64,000 nucleotides of DNA from Listeria monocytogenes (GTDB lineage Bacteria; Bacillota; Bacilli; Lactobacillales; Listeriaceae). The notes under the pieces are model-generated. The model saw only the letters and a list, made by a program, of their open reading frames with translations, did not search any database and was not told where the DNA came from. Below, piece by piece: positions 9,635 through 19,501 of this stretch. Positions within the stretch are counted from its first letter, which is position 1; every line of letters starts with the position of its first letter. The stretch is taken from positions 1,070,001 through 1,134,000 of the forward strand of contig NZ_CP168900.1 of the NCBI RefSeq assembly GCF_041765605.1, in the 5' to 3' direction. Position numbers and translations under genes: made by a program.

Positions 9635-9666
9635 GAGGAAAATAAATCTATTTTCCTCTTTCTTTT
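9635..9666 (+). terminator. Terminator-like hairpin in the typA 5' leader
   Basis: gaggaaaata (9635-9644) and tattttcctc (9649-9658) form a perfect 10-bp stem with a 4-base loop followed by tttctttt. It lies downstream of the promoter but upstream of the typA SD, so it could act as an attenuator rather than end the previous gene. Confidence 0.6.
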
Positions 9667-9717
9667 GGCTAATCTTCACGATAAATGTTTGGATTTTTAA
9701 TTTAGGAGGAAACAAGA

Positions 9718-11556
9718 TTGAATTTAAGAAATGATATTCGTAATGTAGCAATTATTGCCCACGTTGACCATGGTAAAACAACTCTAGTAGACCAATTATT
9801 ACGCCAGTCAGGCACATTCCGCGACAATGAAACAGTTGCAGAACGCGCAATGGACAACAATGATTTAGAAAGAGAACGCGGTATTACAATTTTAGCGAAA
9901 AATACAGCGATTAAGTATGAAGATACACGTGTAAACATCATGGATACACCTGGACACGCCGATTTCGGTGGAGAAGTAGAACGTATCATGAAAATGGTTG
10001 ATGGTGTTCTTTTAGTAGTGGACGCGTATGAAGGTACTATGCCTCAAACACGTTTTGTACTAAAAAAAGCACTAGAACAAGACCTAACACCAATCGTTGT
10101 TGTTAACAAAATTGACCGTGATTTTGCTCGCCCTGAAGAAGTTGTAGATGAAGTATTAGAATTATTCATCGAATTAGGTGCAAATGACGATCAATTAGAA
10201 TTCCCAGTTGTTTATGCTTCTGCAATTAACGGAACTTCAAGTTATGATTCCGATCCAGCAGAACAAAAAGAAACAATGAAACCACTTTTAGACACTATTA
10301 TCGAGCATATTCCAGCTCCAGTTGATAATAGCGACGAACCATTACAATTCCAAGTATCTTTACTTGATTATAATGACTATGTAGGTCGTATCGGTATTGG
10401 CCGTGTATTCCGCGGAACAATGCACGTAGGACAAACAGTTGCCTTAATTAAACTTGATGGCACAGTAAAACAATTCCGTGTAACGAAAATGTTCGGTTTC
10501 TTCGGACTAAAACGTGACGAAATTAAAGAAGCAAAAGCTGGTGATTTAGTAGCACTTGCTGGTATGGAAGACATCTTCGTTGGTGAAACAGTAACACCAT
10601 TTGATCACCAAGAAGCACTTCCATTACTACGTATTGATGAGCCAACTTTGCAAATGACTTTTGTAACAAATAACAGTCCTTTCGCTGGTCGTGAAGGTAA
10701 ACACGTAACAAGCCGTAAAATTGAAGAACGCTTACTTGCAGAACTTCAAACAGACGTATCTTTACGCGTAGAGCCAACAGCTTCTCCAGATGCTTGGGTA
10801 GTTTCTGGTCGGGGTGAGCTTCATTTATCCATTTTGATTGAAACAATGCGTCGCGAAGGTTATGAATTACAAGTTTCTAAACCAGAAGTAATCATCCGCG
10901 AAATTGATGGCGTGAAATGTGAACCAGTGGAAGACGTTCAAATTGATACTCCAGAAGAATTCATGGGATCTGTTATTGAATCTATCAGCCAACGTAAAGG
11001 TGAAATGAAAAACATGATTAACGACGGTAATGGCCAAGTTCGTTTACAATTCATGGTTCCAGCTCGTGGCTTAATCGGATATACAACTGATTTCCTTTCA
11101 ATGACTCGTGGTTATGGTATTATCAACCATACATTCGATAGCTATCAACCAATCCAAAAAGGACGCGTTGGTGGACGTAGCCGTGGTGTACTTGTATCCA
11201 TGGAAACAGGTAAATCTACTACTTACGGTACGATGCAAGTAGAAGACCGTGGTACTATTTTTGTAGAACCTGGTACGGATATTTACGAAGGTATGATCGT
11301 TGGGGAAAACAATCGTGAAGGCGATATCGCTGTAAACATTGTTAAAGCAAAACAAATGACTAACATTCGTTCTGCAAACAAAGACCAAACAAACGTAATC
11401 AAAAAACCTCGTCATCTATCACTAGAAGAATCATTAGAATTCCTAAACGAAGATGAGTACTGTGAAGTAACACCAGAATCCATCCGTTTACGTAAAAAAA
11501 TTCTAAACAAAAACGAACGTGAAAAAGCAGCAAAACGTTCAAAAACTGCTGAATAA
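9718..11556 (+). CDS. typA: Ribosome-associated GTPase TypA/BipA
   Basis: A 612-residue translational GTPase of the EF-G-like family. G1 AHVDHGKTT (15-23), G3 [15 protein letters not shown]4 NKID; EF-G-like domain III and V segments and the BipA-specific C-terminal domain follow. It binds ribosomes and supports 50S assembly and growth under cold and other stress (family knowledge). The start is TTG at 9718, fixed by SD aggagg at 9704-9709. Expression probably passes through the leader hairpin at 9635-9666. Confidence 0.96.
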   Translation: MNLRNDIRNVAIIAHVDHGKTTLVDQLLRQSGTFRDNETVAERAMDNNDLERERGITILAKNTAIKYEDTRVNIMDTPGHADFGGEVERIMKMVDGVLLVVDAYEGTMPQTRFVLKKALEQDLTPIVVVNKIDRDFARPEEVVDEVLELFIELGANDDQLEFPVVYASAINGTSSYDSDPAEQKETMKPLLDTIIEHIPAPVDNSDEPLQFQVSLLDYNDYVGRIGIGRVFRGTMHVGQTVALIKLDGTVKQFRVTKMFGFFGLKRDEIKEAKAGDLVALAGMEDIFVGETVTPFDHQEALPLLRIDEPTLQMTFVTNNSPFAGREGKHVTSRKIEERLLAELQTDVSLRVEPTASPDAWVVSGRGELHLSILIETMRREGYELQVSKPEVIIREIDGVKCEPVEDVQIDTPEEFMGSVIESISQRKGEMKNMINDGNGQVRLQFMVPARGLIGYTTDFLSMTRGYGIINHTFDSYQPIQKGRVGGRSRGVLVSMETGKSTTYGTMQVEDRGTIFVEPGTDIYEGMIVGENNREGDIAVNIVKAKQMTNIRSANKDQTNVIKKPRHLSLEESLEFLNEDEYCEVTPESIRLRKKILNKNEREKAAKRSKTAE

Positions 11557-11571
11557 TTAATAATTGAATCG

Positions 11572-11626
11572 GCCAAATGGTTTTTAAGTGATAGCAATAT
11601 CCTTTAAAAACTATTTGGCTTTTTTA
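11572..11626 (+). terminator. Terminator of typA
   Basis: gccaaatggtttttaa (11572-11587) pairs with ttaaaaactatttggc (11604-11619), followed by a T-run to 11626. Confidence 0.85.
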
Positions 11627-11675
11627 TGCTTTAATTTGCTAGAAAAGGGAATAAAATAATGTATTTGTAACACTA

Positions 11676-11704
11676 TTGTAATATGAATAGCTATTTGGTA
11701 TATT
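11676..11704 (+). promoter_or_regulatory. Promoter for the membrane-anchored Ser/Thr/Lys-rich protein
   Basis: TTGTAA (11676-11681), 17-base spacer, TATATT (11699-11704). Confidence 0.65.
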
Positions 11705-11730
11705 AGAAGTAAGTAGAAAAGGTGGTTAGT

Positions 11731-12603
11731 ATGATGAAAAAACGTATAATTATTCTCGCAGTATTAGTGGTACTTCTTATCGGAGGTGTTGTGGCCGGTG
11801 TTTATGCAAGTGGAAACTCCGCAAAAGACAACAACAAAGACAATGAAAGCAAAACAACAGCTAAAAAAACCACATCTACACCTAAGAAAACAACTGACAC
11901 AGAGAAAAAAGAAACAACAACCAAAGACTCGGTTACAGATGACAAGGGCGTAGTGACAAAAGGAAGCTCAGATGTAGAAAAAAATGCACCAGCCAAAAGT
12001 AACAGCAGTGCAACAGACAAAAGCAGTAGTCCAGCTACACCGGCCTTTTCGTTGTCTACTTCAGGCTTCAAAACATCCAATGTATCGTCCGTTCTTGGTG
12101 GAACCGTAACAACAACTTACTTGTCGAGTTCTCCATCATTCGAAAAAATCTTTGAAAATTTAACGATTGAAGTGAATCAATACAAAGTAGAACATGTTGT
12201 TGGTGCGAATAAAGCAGTTAGCGCGAGTAATCCAGAAAGCTATTTAGCGAATAAAAATGGCTATGTAATCACATTAGACATTTCCGTTAAAAATACTTCT
12301 TCTAAAGATAAAATGTACAAAGCAGACCAAATTACACTCATTGGTGCAAATGAATTTGTCGGAGGAAGCTTAGATAATTTTGTACCTTCTAACTTTCATC
12401 TTATAGGAAGTAAAGCGGATCCAAATATTTTCACAGCTGGAAAAACAGCTCGCGGACTTCTTACTTTCACGATGACAGAATCTGTATACAATGATTTGGC
12501 GGCTGATTCAAAAATTGGTGTGCCAAACCCGGATAAATTTGATGCAAGCGTTTCTGAAGCCAAAGCAGGCGATGATGTTATTGCTGCATTCCCAGTAAAA
12601 TAA
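11731..12603 (+). CDS. Membrane-anchored extracytoplasmic protein with Lys/Thr/Ser-rich linker
   Basis: About 290 residues from ATG 11731 (SD aaaggtgg at 11718-11725; ATG 11734 is an alternative). Basic MKKR start, one hydrophobic helix (about 5-26), a low-complexity linker rich in Lys, Thr and Ser (about 30-115), then a compact beta-rich domain (about 145-290). The linker and N-terminal anchor suggest a domain displayed outside the membrane within the wall. The C-terminal domain is reminiscent of DUF4352-type Ig-like lipoprotein domains, but that is uncertain. No lipobox cysteine is present. Monocistronic between a promoter and a terminator. Confidence 0.8.
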   Translation: MMKKRIIILAVLVVLLIGGVVAGVYASGNSAKDNNKDNESKTTAKKTTSTPKKTTDTEKKETTTKDSVTDDKGVVTKGSSDVEKNAPAKSNSSATDKSSSPATPAFSLSTSGFKTSNVSSVLGGTVTTTYLSSSPSFEKIFENLTIEVNQYKVEHVVGANKAVSASNPESYLANKNGYVITLDISVKNTSSKDKMYKADQITLIGANEFVGGSLDNFVPSNFHLIGSKADPNIFTAGKTARGLLTFTMTESVYNDLAADSKIGVPNPDKFDASVSEAKAGDDVIAAFPVK

Positions 12604-12604
12604 A

Positions 12605-12636
12605 AAAGTCCGCCCGATAATGGGCGGATTTTTTAT
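12605..12636. terminator. Bidirectional terminator
   Basis: tccgccc (12609-12615) and gggcgga (12622-12628), flanked by an A-run and a T-run. It serves the upstream plus-strand gene and the convergent ylaI-like gene. Confidence 0.85.
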
Positions 12637-12863
12637 TTTCCAGTACTTTCTATTAAATTCTTTAACTCACTATTCGACATTACTACTGGTTTATGAAAAT
12701 TGAAATGGCCAGAATTAACGCGACTGATCGTATTAATAGCTACTCGATGTTCACATTCAGGACATAAATACATTCTAATAGGTTTGTTACGTAATTGTTT
12801 TGTTTTAAATTCGCGATTGTCTAGTTCATCTACACGTTCGCATAGAATACATTTTGCATTCAT
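12633..12863 (-). CDS. ylaI: YlaI-like zinc-ribbon protein (DUF2197)
   Basis: A 76-residue protein with two Cys pairs, CILC near the N-terminus and CPEC at about 34-37, spaced as in a zinc ribbon. It resembles B. subtilis YlaI, which sits in the same yla neighbourhood near typA (BipA), ylaN and ftsW. Function unknown. Divergent from ylaN. Confidence 0.8.
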   Translation of the reverse strand: MNAKCILCERVDELDNREFKTKQLRNKPIRMYLCPECEHRVAINTISRVNSGHFNFHKPVVMSNSELKNLIESTGK

Positions 12864-12952
12864 TTTGTCTTCACCTCACACAAGTATTATAGCATGATTA
12901 TCAAAAAAGGCGAGTAAAAGTGAATTTTTCAAAAATTTTAATTGAATCGTGC

Positions 12953-12980
12953 TTGCGTGGCTTACAAATTATGCTATACT
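12953..12980 (+). promoter_or_regulatory. Promoter of ylaN
   Basis: TTGCGT (12953-12958), 16-base spacer, TATACT (12975-12980) with the extended -10 element TGC. Confidence 0.6.
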
Positions 12981-13068
12981 AATATTATCTAGTATTAACT
13001 TTTACTTGAGGTTTTTCCTTGAGATGAAAATAAAGCGCTATTTTTGGCGTATGATAGGGGGTTCTGTG

Positions 13069-13350
13069 ATGGCAAATAAAAAGATAGATCACAGAGAAGA
13101 GGCAGTGGAGCTTTTAAAACAAGATGCAAAACGAATCTTACAGTTGATTAAAGTCCAAATGGATAATCTAACATTACCGCAATGTCCAGCATATGAGGAA
13201 GTTCTTGATACACAAATGTATGGTTTATCACGTGAAATTAACTTTGCAACCCGCCTAGGACTAATCGAACCAGAAGAAGGCAAGAAACTAATGTCTACAC
13301 TGGAAAAAGAATTATCCGCTTTACATGAACTATCAATGAGCAAAAAATAA
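13069..13350 (+). CDS. ylaN: YlaN / UPF0358 family protein
   Basis: 93 residues from ATG 13069, chosen for SD aggggg at 13056-13061. The longer frame from 12949 overlaps the promoter and is not plausible. The sequence ([17 protein letters not shown]) is typical of the all-helical UPF0358/YlaN family. Work in Bacillus and Staphylococcus links YlaN to iron homeostasis through binding to Fur (established for those homologues, inferred here). It is followed by its own terminator. Confidence 0.9.
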   Translation: MANKKIDHREEAVELLKQDAKRILQLIKVQMDNLTLPQCPAYEEVLDTQMYGLSREINFATRLGLIEPEEGKKLMSTLEKELSALHELSMSKK

Positions 13351-13361
13351 TGAATCAATTG

Positions 13362-13396
13362 AAAAGATGTCTGATTTTTTCTGGCATCTTTTTTTG
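13362..13396 (+). terminator. Terminator of ylaN
   Basis: aaaagatgtc and ggcatctttt form the stem, followed by a T-run. Confidence 0.75.
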
Positions 13397-13525
13397 TTTG
13401 CCAGCGAAAAAATAAAAAATGAGCCAAAAGAAGGAGTAGATTCTTCTTTTCATTTGAAGGTCTTTTCCTTTATAATAGGAAGAATAGAAAACAAGATGGG
13501 ATAGTAACTTCTCAGGGATTGGACG

Positions 13526-14734
13526 ATGCCGATGTTTAAACGAATTTTAAAATCTTATGATTATGCATTTATAGCGGTATTTATCGTGCTATGTTTATTT
13601 GGGATTATTATGATCTATAGTGCCAGCTGGTCTTTAGCAATTGGTAAGGGTTTACCAGCAGATTATTTTTATGATCGTCAGGTAAAGAACTTTATAATTA
13701 GTTTTATTTTCTTCGTTCTTTTTGCTCTTTTACCATTTAAATTTTATCAAAATAATAAAGTGTTAATGTTAATTGTATTTGGATCCATCGGTGTCTTATT
13801 GCTAATTTTCTTAGTGGGTAAAACGGTAAATAATGCGAACAGTTGGCTTGTTTTAGGACCGCGTTCTCTTCAACCAGGAGAATTTGCGAAATTAGCCGTA
13901 ATTATTTACATGTCTGCCATCTATGCGAAGAAACAAAGTTACATCGATGATTTTAACCGTGGTGTTTTACCACCAATATTCTTTTTAGCATTTGTATGTT
14001 TCTTGATTGCCATCCAGCCAGATACTGGGACAGCATTTATTATTTTCTTAGTAGGTTGTTGTATTATCATTGCTTCTGGGATGCGACTTCGAACGATTAT
14101 GAAATTAATTGGAATTGGTATGGGTATTATTGTTGGGCTCACGCTCATTCTATTTGCTCTACCTGATGATGTGAGAAATGAGATTGTTTCTCCAACAAAA
14201 GTAGCTCGTATTACGACTTTTATGAATCCTTTTGAATATGCGGATAAAGAAGGGCACCAGTTAATTAATTCCTTCTATGCGATTGGCTCTGGTGGTGTTT
14301 CTGGACAAGGACTTGGCGAAAGTGTTCAAAAACTTGGTTACCTACCGGAAGCTCATACCGATTTTATTATTGCGGTTGTTGCAGAAGAATTAGGTGTGTT
14401 CGGTGTGATGTTTATTATTTTGGCACTGTTCTTCATTATCTTTAAGACTATCACGACAGGGCTCAGGGCGAAGGATCCATTTGCCTCTTTAATGTGCTAC
14501 GGGATTGCGAGTTTGATTGCGATTCAAGCATTTATTAATCTGGGTGGAGCAAGTGGCCTTATCCCACTTACTGGGGTAACGTTGCCATTTATTAGTTATG
14601 GTGGATCTTCCTTGATGGTACTATCGATGATGCTTGGTATCGTGGCGAATATTTCAATGTTTACTAAATACCAACGTGTTTACAAGTCTGATGGCTCGAA
14701 GCAAGAGCAACCAAAGAAACCAAGAAGACGTTAA
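13526..14734 (+). CDS. ftsW: SEDS-family peptidoglycan polymerase FtsW
   Basis: A 402-residue polytopic membrane protein (about ten helices) with the conserved SEDS segment QPDTGTAFI containing the catalytic Asp and the C-terminal GVTLPFISYGGSS block. It polymerises septal peptidoglycan together with a class B PBP at the division site. Its position directly upstream of pycA is the same as in B. subtilis ftsW. The C-terminus is basic (KKPRRR), cytoplasmic. A modest SD (aggga) precedes ATG 13526; ATG 13532 is possible. Confidence 0.92.
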   Translation: MPMFKRILKSYDYAFIAVFIVLCLFGIIMIYSASWSLAIGKGLPADYFYDRQVKNFIISFIFFVLFALLPFKFYQNNKVLMLIVFGSIGVLLLIFLVGKTVNNANSWLVLGPRSLQPGEFAKLAVIIYMSAIYAKKQSYIDDFNRGVLPPIFFLAFVCFLIAIQPDTGTAFIIFLVGCCIIIASGMRLRTIMKLIGIGMGIIVGLTLILFALPDDVRNEIVSPTKVARITTFMNPFEYADKEGHQLINSFYAIGSGGVSGQGLGESVQKLGYLPEAHTDFIIAVVAEELGVFGVMFIILALFFIIFKTITTGLRAKDPFASLMCYGIASLIAIQAFINLGGASGLIPLTGVTLPFISYGGSSLMVLSMMLGIVANISMFTKYQRVYKSDGSKQEQPKKPRRR

Positions 14735-14742
14735 ATTATAAA

Positions 14743-14775
14743 GAAAAAGCTATTTAATTAGCTTTTTCTTTTTTT
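14743..14775 (+). terminator. Terminator of ftsW
   Basis: gaaaaagcta (14743-14752) and tagctttttc (14759-14768), then a T-run. Confidence 0.85.
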
Positions 14776-14856
14776 GCTTTACCGCATGTTTTTGGCGTTT
14801 TATAGCCAGTTTATTCGTGTTTTCGATATTGTTTTAAATATTTAGAAAGAAAATAA

Positions 14857-14886
14857 TTTACATCTGATGGTATTTAATACTATAAT
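14857..14886 (+). promoter_or_regulatory. Promoter of pycA
   Basis: TTTACA (14857-14862), 18-base spacer, TATAAT (14881-14886), giving a leader of about 120 bases. Confidence 0.6.
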
Positions 14887-15011
14887 TGAAGTTATATACC
14901 GTTTTACAGCCTAAAAAAAGGGGATTATCATATAAGCGTACATAATCATTTCAACCGTTGGAGGCTACGTATAAAGTATAGAACAGATCAGTGTTGGTTA
15001 GGAGGAAAAAA

Positions 15012-18000
15012 ATGAATCGAATTAAAAAAGTATTAGTAGCAAATCGCGGAGAAATTGCAATCCGTGTTATGCGTGCGTGTACTGAACTCAAAATCAAAAC
15101 AGTGGCTATTTATTCACAAGAAGATACTGGTAGTTTTCACCGGTATAAATCAGATGAAGCTTATCTGGTTGGAGCAGGGAAAAAGCCTATTGATGCGTAT
15201 CTAGATATCGAAAACATAATAGAGATTGCTAAAGAATCTGGTGCAGACGCGATTCATCCGGGATATGGTTTCTTGTCCGAAAACATTGAATTTGCTCGTC
15301 GTTGTGAGCAAGAAGGCATTATTTTCGTTGGTCCTAAATCAAAACACCTAGATATGTTTGGTGACAAAATCAAAGCAAAAGAACAAGCTCTATTAGCTGA
15401 TATTCCAGTAATTCCGGGAAGTAATGGACCGGTTGCTGGTATTAAAGAAGTAGAAGAATTTGGTGAGAAAAACGGCTACCCATTAATGATTAAAGCTTCC
15501 CTTGGAGGCGGCGGTCGTGGTATGCGTGTCGTAGAATCAAAAGAACATGTTAAAGAAAGCTTTGAACGTGCATCCTCAGAAGCGAAAGCGGCATTTGGAA
15601 ATGATGAAGTATATGTAGAAAAATGTGTAATGAATCCAAAACATATTGAAGTACAAATTCTTGGGGATACACATGGTAATATTGTTCATTTATTCGAACG
15701 TGACTGCTCTATTCAACGTCGTCATCAAAAAGTAGTGGAAGTTGCACCTTGTAATGCGATTACATCTGATCTTCGTAACCGTATTTGTGATGCTGCAGTA
15801 AAACTAATGAAAAATGTTGACTACATTAATGCAGGGACAGTTGAATTTTTAGTTGAAGGCGATGACTTTTACTTTATTGAAGTAAATCCTCGTGTACAAG
15901 TAGAGCATACGATTACAGAAATGATTACTGGGATTGATATCGTTCAATCACAACTATTCATTGCGGATGGTTATGCACTTCATGATCAATTAGTGGCTAT
16001 CCCTAAACAAGAAGATATTCATATTCACGGCTCTGCTATTCAAAGCCGTATTACAACGGAAGATCCGCTTAATAACTTTATGCCAGATACTGGCCGAGTA
16101 GATACGTATCGTTCTACTGGTGGATTTGGTGTTCGTTTGGATGCTGGTAATGGTTTCCAAGGAACAGTTGTAACACCATTTTATGATTCCTTACTCGTAA
16201 AATTATGTACTTGGGGAATGACATTCGAACAAGCAACGCGCAAAATGCGTCGTAACTTAATTGAATTCCGTATCCGTGGTGTCAAAACGAACATTCCTTT
16301 CTTATTAAATGTTGTTCGTCATCCGGATTTTGCAAGTGGTAATTATAATACAAGCTTTATTGATACAACACCAGAACTATTTAAATTCCCACATATTCGT
16401 GACCGCGGTACGAAAACGTTGCGTTATATTGGTAATGTAACGGTTAATGGTTTCCCTGGAATTAAGCACCGTGATAAACCTGTTTATGCAGAACCACGCT
16501 TGCCAAAAATTCCGTACGGTTCGCAAATCTCTCCAGGAACAAAACAAATTTTGGATGCAAAAGGTCCAGAAGGCGTTGTAGACTGGGTGAAAAAACAAGA
16601 AGAGGTACTTTTAACAGATACTACACTTCGGGATGCACATCAATCTCTACTTGCAACGCGTGTTCGCTCGAAAGACATTTTCCAAATAGCGGATGCAATG
16701 GCTCATTTATTACCAAATATGTTCTCCTTTGAAATGTGGGGCGGCGCGACTTTTGACGTTGCTTACCGTTTCCTAAATGAAGATCCTTGGGTGCGCCTAG
16801 AAACACTTAGAAAACAAATTCCAAACGTAATGTTCCAAATGTTACTTCGTGGAGCTAATGCAGTTGGATATAAAAACTATCCTGATAATGTTATTCGTGA
16901 ATTCGTTAAGCAATCCGCACAATCCGGTGTCGATGTATTCCGCGTGTTTGACAGCTTAAACTGGATCAAAGGCATGGAAGTATCTATTGACGCTGTTCGT
17001 GAAGCAGGGAAGGTTGTAGAGGCTACTATCTGCTATACAGGAGATATTGATGACGATACAAGAACGAAATATACCATTGATTACTATAAAGATATGGCAA
17101 AAGAGCTCGTTGCTCAAGGGACACATATCCTAGGAATCAAAGATATGGCTGGTCTTTTAAAACCCCAAGCGGCTTACCGTTTAATTGGTGAATTAAAAGA
17201 TACCGTAGATGTTCCGATTCACCTTCATACACATGACACAAGCGGTAATGGTATTTATACGTATGCAGCGGCAGTCAGTGCAGGCGTTGACATTGTTGAC
17301 GTAGCATCAAGTGCGATGAGTGGAGCGACAAGCCAACCAAGCATGACAGGCCTTTATTACGGATTAGTTAATGGTAACCGTCAAACGAACTTAGACGCTC
17401 AAAATTCCCAAATCATCAATCATTACTGGGAAGATGTTCGTCACTATTATAAAGACTTTGACAATGCGCTTAACTCTCCGCAAACAGAAGTATATATTCA
17501 TGAAATGCCAGGTGGTCAATATACTAACCTTCAACAACAAGCAATTGCTGTTGGACTTGGCGATCGCTGGGACGAAGTGAAAGAAATGTACACAGTGGTT
17601 AATAAAATGTTTGGTGATATCGTAAAAGTTACCCCTTCTTCCAAAGTCGTTGGAGACCTTGCTTTATTTATGGTTCAAAATGAATTATCTGAAGAAGATG
17701 TATACGAAAAAGGCGATACAATCGATTTCCCAGATTCCGTTATCGAATTCTTTATGGGAGAAATTGGTCAACCATACGGCGGCTTCCCAGAAAAACTTCA
17801 AAAACTAGTACTCAAAGGTCGTACACCACTAGCAGATCGTCCAGGTGCGTTAATGGAGCCAGTTAACTTCCTTGATGTCAAAACAGAACTAAAAGAAAAA
17901 ATGGGTTATGAACCAACAGAAAAAGATGTCATTTCCTATATTTTATATCCAAAAGTGTTCCTAGATTATCAAGAAATGATTAATAAATATGGTGATGTAA

Positions 18001-18452
18001 CAGTCCTTGATACACCAACCTTCTATAAAGGAATGCGCTTAGGTGAAACAATTGAAGTAGAACTTGAAAAAGGAAAAATTCTTTTAATCAAGCTAAATTC
18101 CATTGGGGAACCAATTGCAGATGGCACACGTGTTATCTATTTTGAACTAAATGGACAACCACGCGAAATTAACATTCAAGATATGAATGTTCAATCCACT
18201 GTTATTGCGCGCCGTAAGATCGATACTACGAACCCTGAACATGTTGGCGCAACAATGACAGGTTCAGTCATTCAAGTTGTCGTGAAAAAAGGCGATTCCG
18301 TGAAAAAAGGTGATCCACTTCTCATCACAGAGGCGATGAAAATGGAAACAACAATTCAAGCACCATTCGATGGTGAAGTCAGCAGCATTTATGTGTCTGA
18401 TGGCGATACAATCGAATCTGGAGATCTATTAATTGAAGTAAACAGAATTTAA
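15012..18452 (+). CDS. pycA: Pyruvate carboxylase
   Basis: 1146 residues from ATG 15012, which has SD taggagg 6 bases upstream. N-terminal biotin carboxylase (about 1-450, with the ATP-grasp GGGGRGMR loop and EVNPRVQVEHT), carboxyltransferase (about 530-800, TTLRDAHQSLLATR and metal-binding HLHTHDT), allosteric/tetramerisation linker, and a C-terminal biotinyl domain with EAMKMET (biotin lysine about 1110). It converts pyruvate to oxaloacetate. Listeria has an incomplete TCA cycle, so this is a key anaplerotic step for aspartate and glutamate family synthesis (established for the genus). Confidence 0.97.
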   Translation: MNRIKKVLVANRGEIAIRVMRACTELKIKTVAIYSQEDTGSFHRYKSDEAYLVGAGKKPIDAYLDIENIIEIAKESGADAIHPGYGFLSENIEFARRCEQEGIIFVGPKSKHLDMFGDKIKAKEQALLADIPVIPGSNGPVAGIKEVEEFGEKNGYPLMIKASLGGGGRGMRVVESKEHVKESFERASSEAKAAFGNDEVYVEKCVMNPKHIEVQILGDTHGNIVHLFERDCSIQRRHQKVVEVAPCNAITSDLRNRICDAAVKLMKNVDYINAGTVEFLVEGDDFYFIEVNPRVQVEHTITEMITGIDIVQSQLFIADGYALHDQLVAIPKQEDIHIHGSAIQSRITTEDPLNNFMPDTGRVDTYRSTGGFGVRLDAGNGFQGTVVTPFYDSLLVKLCTWGMTFEQATRKMRRNLIEFRIRGVKTNIPFLLNVVRHPDFASGNYNTSFIDTTPELFKFPHIRDRGTKTLRYIGNVTVNGFPGIKHRDKPVYAEPRLPKIPYGSQISPGTKQILDAKGPEGVVDWVKKQEEVLLTDTTLRDAHQSLLATRVRSKDIFQIADAMAHLLPNMFSFEMWGGATFDVAYRFLNEDPWVRLETLRKQIPNVMFQMLLRGANAVGYKNYPDNVIREFVKQSAQSGVDVFRVFDSLNWIKGMEVSIDAVREAGKVVEATICYTGDIDDDTRTKYTIDYYKDMAKELVAQGTHILGIKDMAGLLKPQAAYRLIGELKDTVDVPIHLHTHDTSGNGIYTYAAAVSAGVDIVDVASSAMSGATSQPSMTGLYYGLVNGNRQTNLDAQNSQIINHYWEDVRHYYKDFDNALNSPQTEVYIHEMPGGQYTNLQQQAIAVGLGDRWDEVKEMYTVVNKMFGDIVKVTPSSKVVGDLALFMVQNELSEEDVYEKGDTIDFPDSVIEFFMGEIGQPYGGFPEKLQKLVLKGRTPLADRPGALMEPVNFLDVKTELKEKMGYEPTEKDVISYILYPKVFLDYQEMINKYGDVTVLDTPTFYKGMRLGETIEVELEKGKILLIKLNSIGEPIADGTRVIYFELNGQPREINIQDMNVQSTVIARRKIDTTNPEHVGATMTGSVIQVVVKKGDSVKKGDPLLITEAMKMETTIQAPFDGEVSSIYVSDGDTIESGDLLIEVNRI

Positions 18453-18468
18453 AAAAACATAAATAACT

Positions 18469-18586
18469 AACGGGTGGGAATATGACGCTAATTTAAAGTA
18501 GTAAACTTTAAAAATCGAAAAATTAAACGTAATAAAAGGACGTTTCTTTTCGAATTACTTAGCGCTTCATTTCGCACCCGTTTTTT
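18469..18586 (+). terminator. Branched RNA structure ending in a terminator, between pycA and the lipoprotein gene
   Basis: Nested pairings are visible: aacgggtg (18469-18476) with cacccgtt (18575-18582), cgctaa (18486-18491) with ttagcg (18559-18564), then two inner hairpins, taaagt/acttta (18494-18510) and cgaaaa/ttttcg (18516-18552, with an inner aaacg/cgttt). The closing arm runs into TTTTTT (18581-18586). It terminates pycA transcription. The branched, about 105-nt architecture is unusual for a plain terminator, and the lipoprotein SD lies 10 bases beyond it. Confidence 0.6.
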
Positions 18587-18607
18587 CTAAAAAAGGAGAA
18601 CATACAT

Positions 18608-19501
18608 ATGAAATGGTTTAAAGGAATTGCCGTAGTACTATTACTTGCTATCTTAACTGCATGCGGGAATACTGAGACAAAGGCACCAGAAAAGAAAACA
18701 GAGAAAATCGAAGTGAAAGATGCAACTGGAAATACTATTACGCTAGAAGAGGCTCCTACTAAAATCGTATCATTAATGCCAAGTAACACAGAAATTTTAT
18801 TTGCACTAGACTTAGGCGATAAAGTAAAAGGCGTTACTGCTTACGATGATTATCCAAAAGAAGCGCAAAAAGTGGAAAAAGTAACTTCTACTAGTGTGGA
18901 TACAGAAAAAATCATTGCCATTAAACCTGACTTAGTTCTTGGTCATGAATCGATGCTTGCGACAGAAAAAGATGCTTATCAACTATTAAAAGATGCGGGA
19001 ATTAACGTGTTTGTCGTTCCAGATGCAACAGATTTAAAAGCCGCAGAAAAATCTATCATCACGGTTGGTAAACTGACTGGAAAAGAAAAAGAAGCTAAAG
19101 AAGTTACTGATTCTATGGAAGAACAAAAAGTAGCAATTGAAAAGAAAGCGAAAGAACTAAAAACATCTCCAAAAGTATGGATTGAAATTAGCCCAGATTT
19201 ATATACAGCCGGTAAAGGTACATTTATGAATGAAATGCTAGAACTTGCTGGTGGAACTAATGTCGTTACGGAGTCCGGTTTTATTCCTTACAATGAAGAA
19301 AAAGTAGTAGAGCTGCAACCGGATATCATTTTATCTGTCTATCCTGATGCCAAAGCAACGATCCAAAAACGTGCAGCATGGAAAGATATTCCAGCGGTTA
19401 AAAACGATAAAATCTATGAAATGGATGCCAATAAATTAAGCCGTCCAGGACCTAGATTGCTTGAAGGTGCCGCAGATATTCAGGCCGTTCTTGGAAACTA
19501 A
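18608..19501 (+). CDS. Substrate-binding lipoprotein, helical-backbone metal receptor (BtuF/FhuD-like)
   Basis: 297 residues. Signal peptide with lipobox LTAC (Cys19), then two lobes joined by a long helix, starting IVSLMPSNTEILFALDLGDK, typical of the cobalamin/siderophore/haem-binding family (periplasmic_BP_2). It would be anchored on the outer face of the membrane and present a metal complex to an ABC importer. No permease or ATPase gene is adjacent, so it must use components encoded elsewhere. SD aaaggag. The ligand cannot be read from the sequence. The branched terminator structure lies immediately upstream. Confidence 0.88.
   Translation: MKWFKGIAVVLLLAILTACGNTETKAPEKKTEKIEVKDATGNTITLEEAPTKIVSLMPSNTEILFALDLGDKVKGVTAYDDYPKEAQKVEKVTSTSVDTEKIIAIKPDLVLGHESMLATEKDAYQLLKDAGINVFVVPDATDLKAAEKSIITVGKLTGKEKEAKEVTDSMEEQKVAIEKKAKELKTSPKVWIEISPDLYTAGKGTFMNEMLELAGGTNVVTESGFIPYNEEKVVELQPDIILSVYPDAKATIQKRAAWKDIPAVKNDKIYEMDANKLSRPGPRLLEGAADIQAVLGN

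Noticed and set aside
11802-12080. Long hydrophobic frame on the minus strand inside the Ser/Thr/Lys-rich gene
   Set aside because: It is the antisense of the low-complexity linker (Lys/Thr codons read backwards give Phe/Val/Leu/Ser), with no SD.
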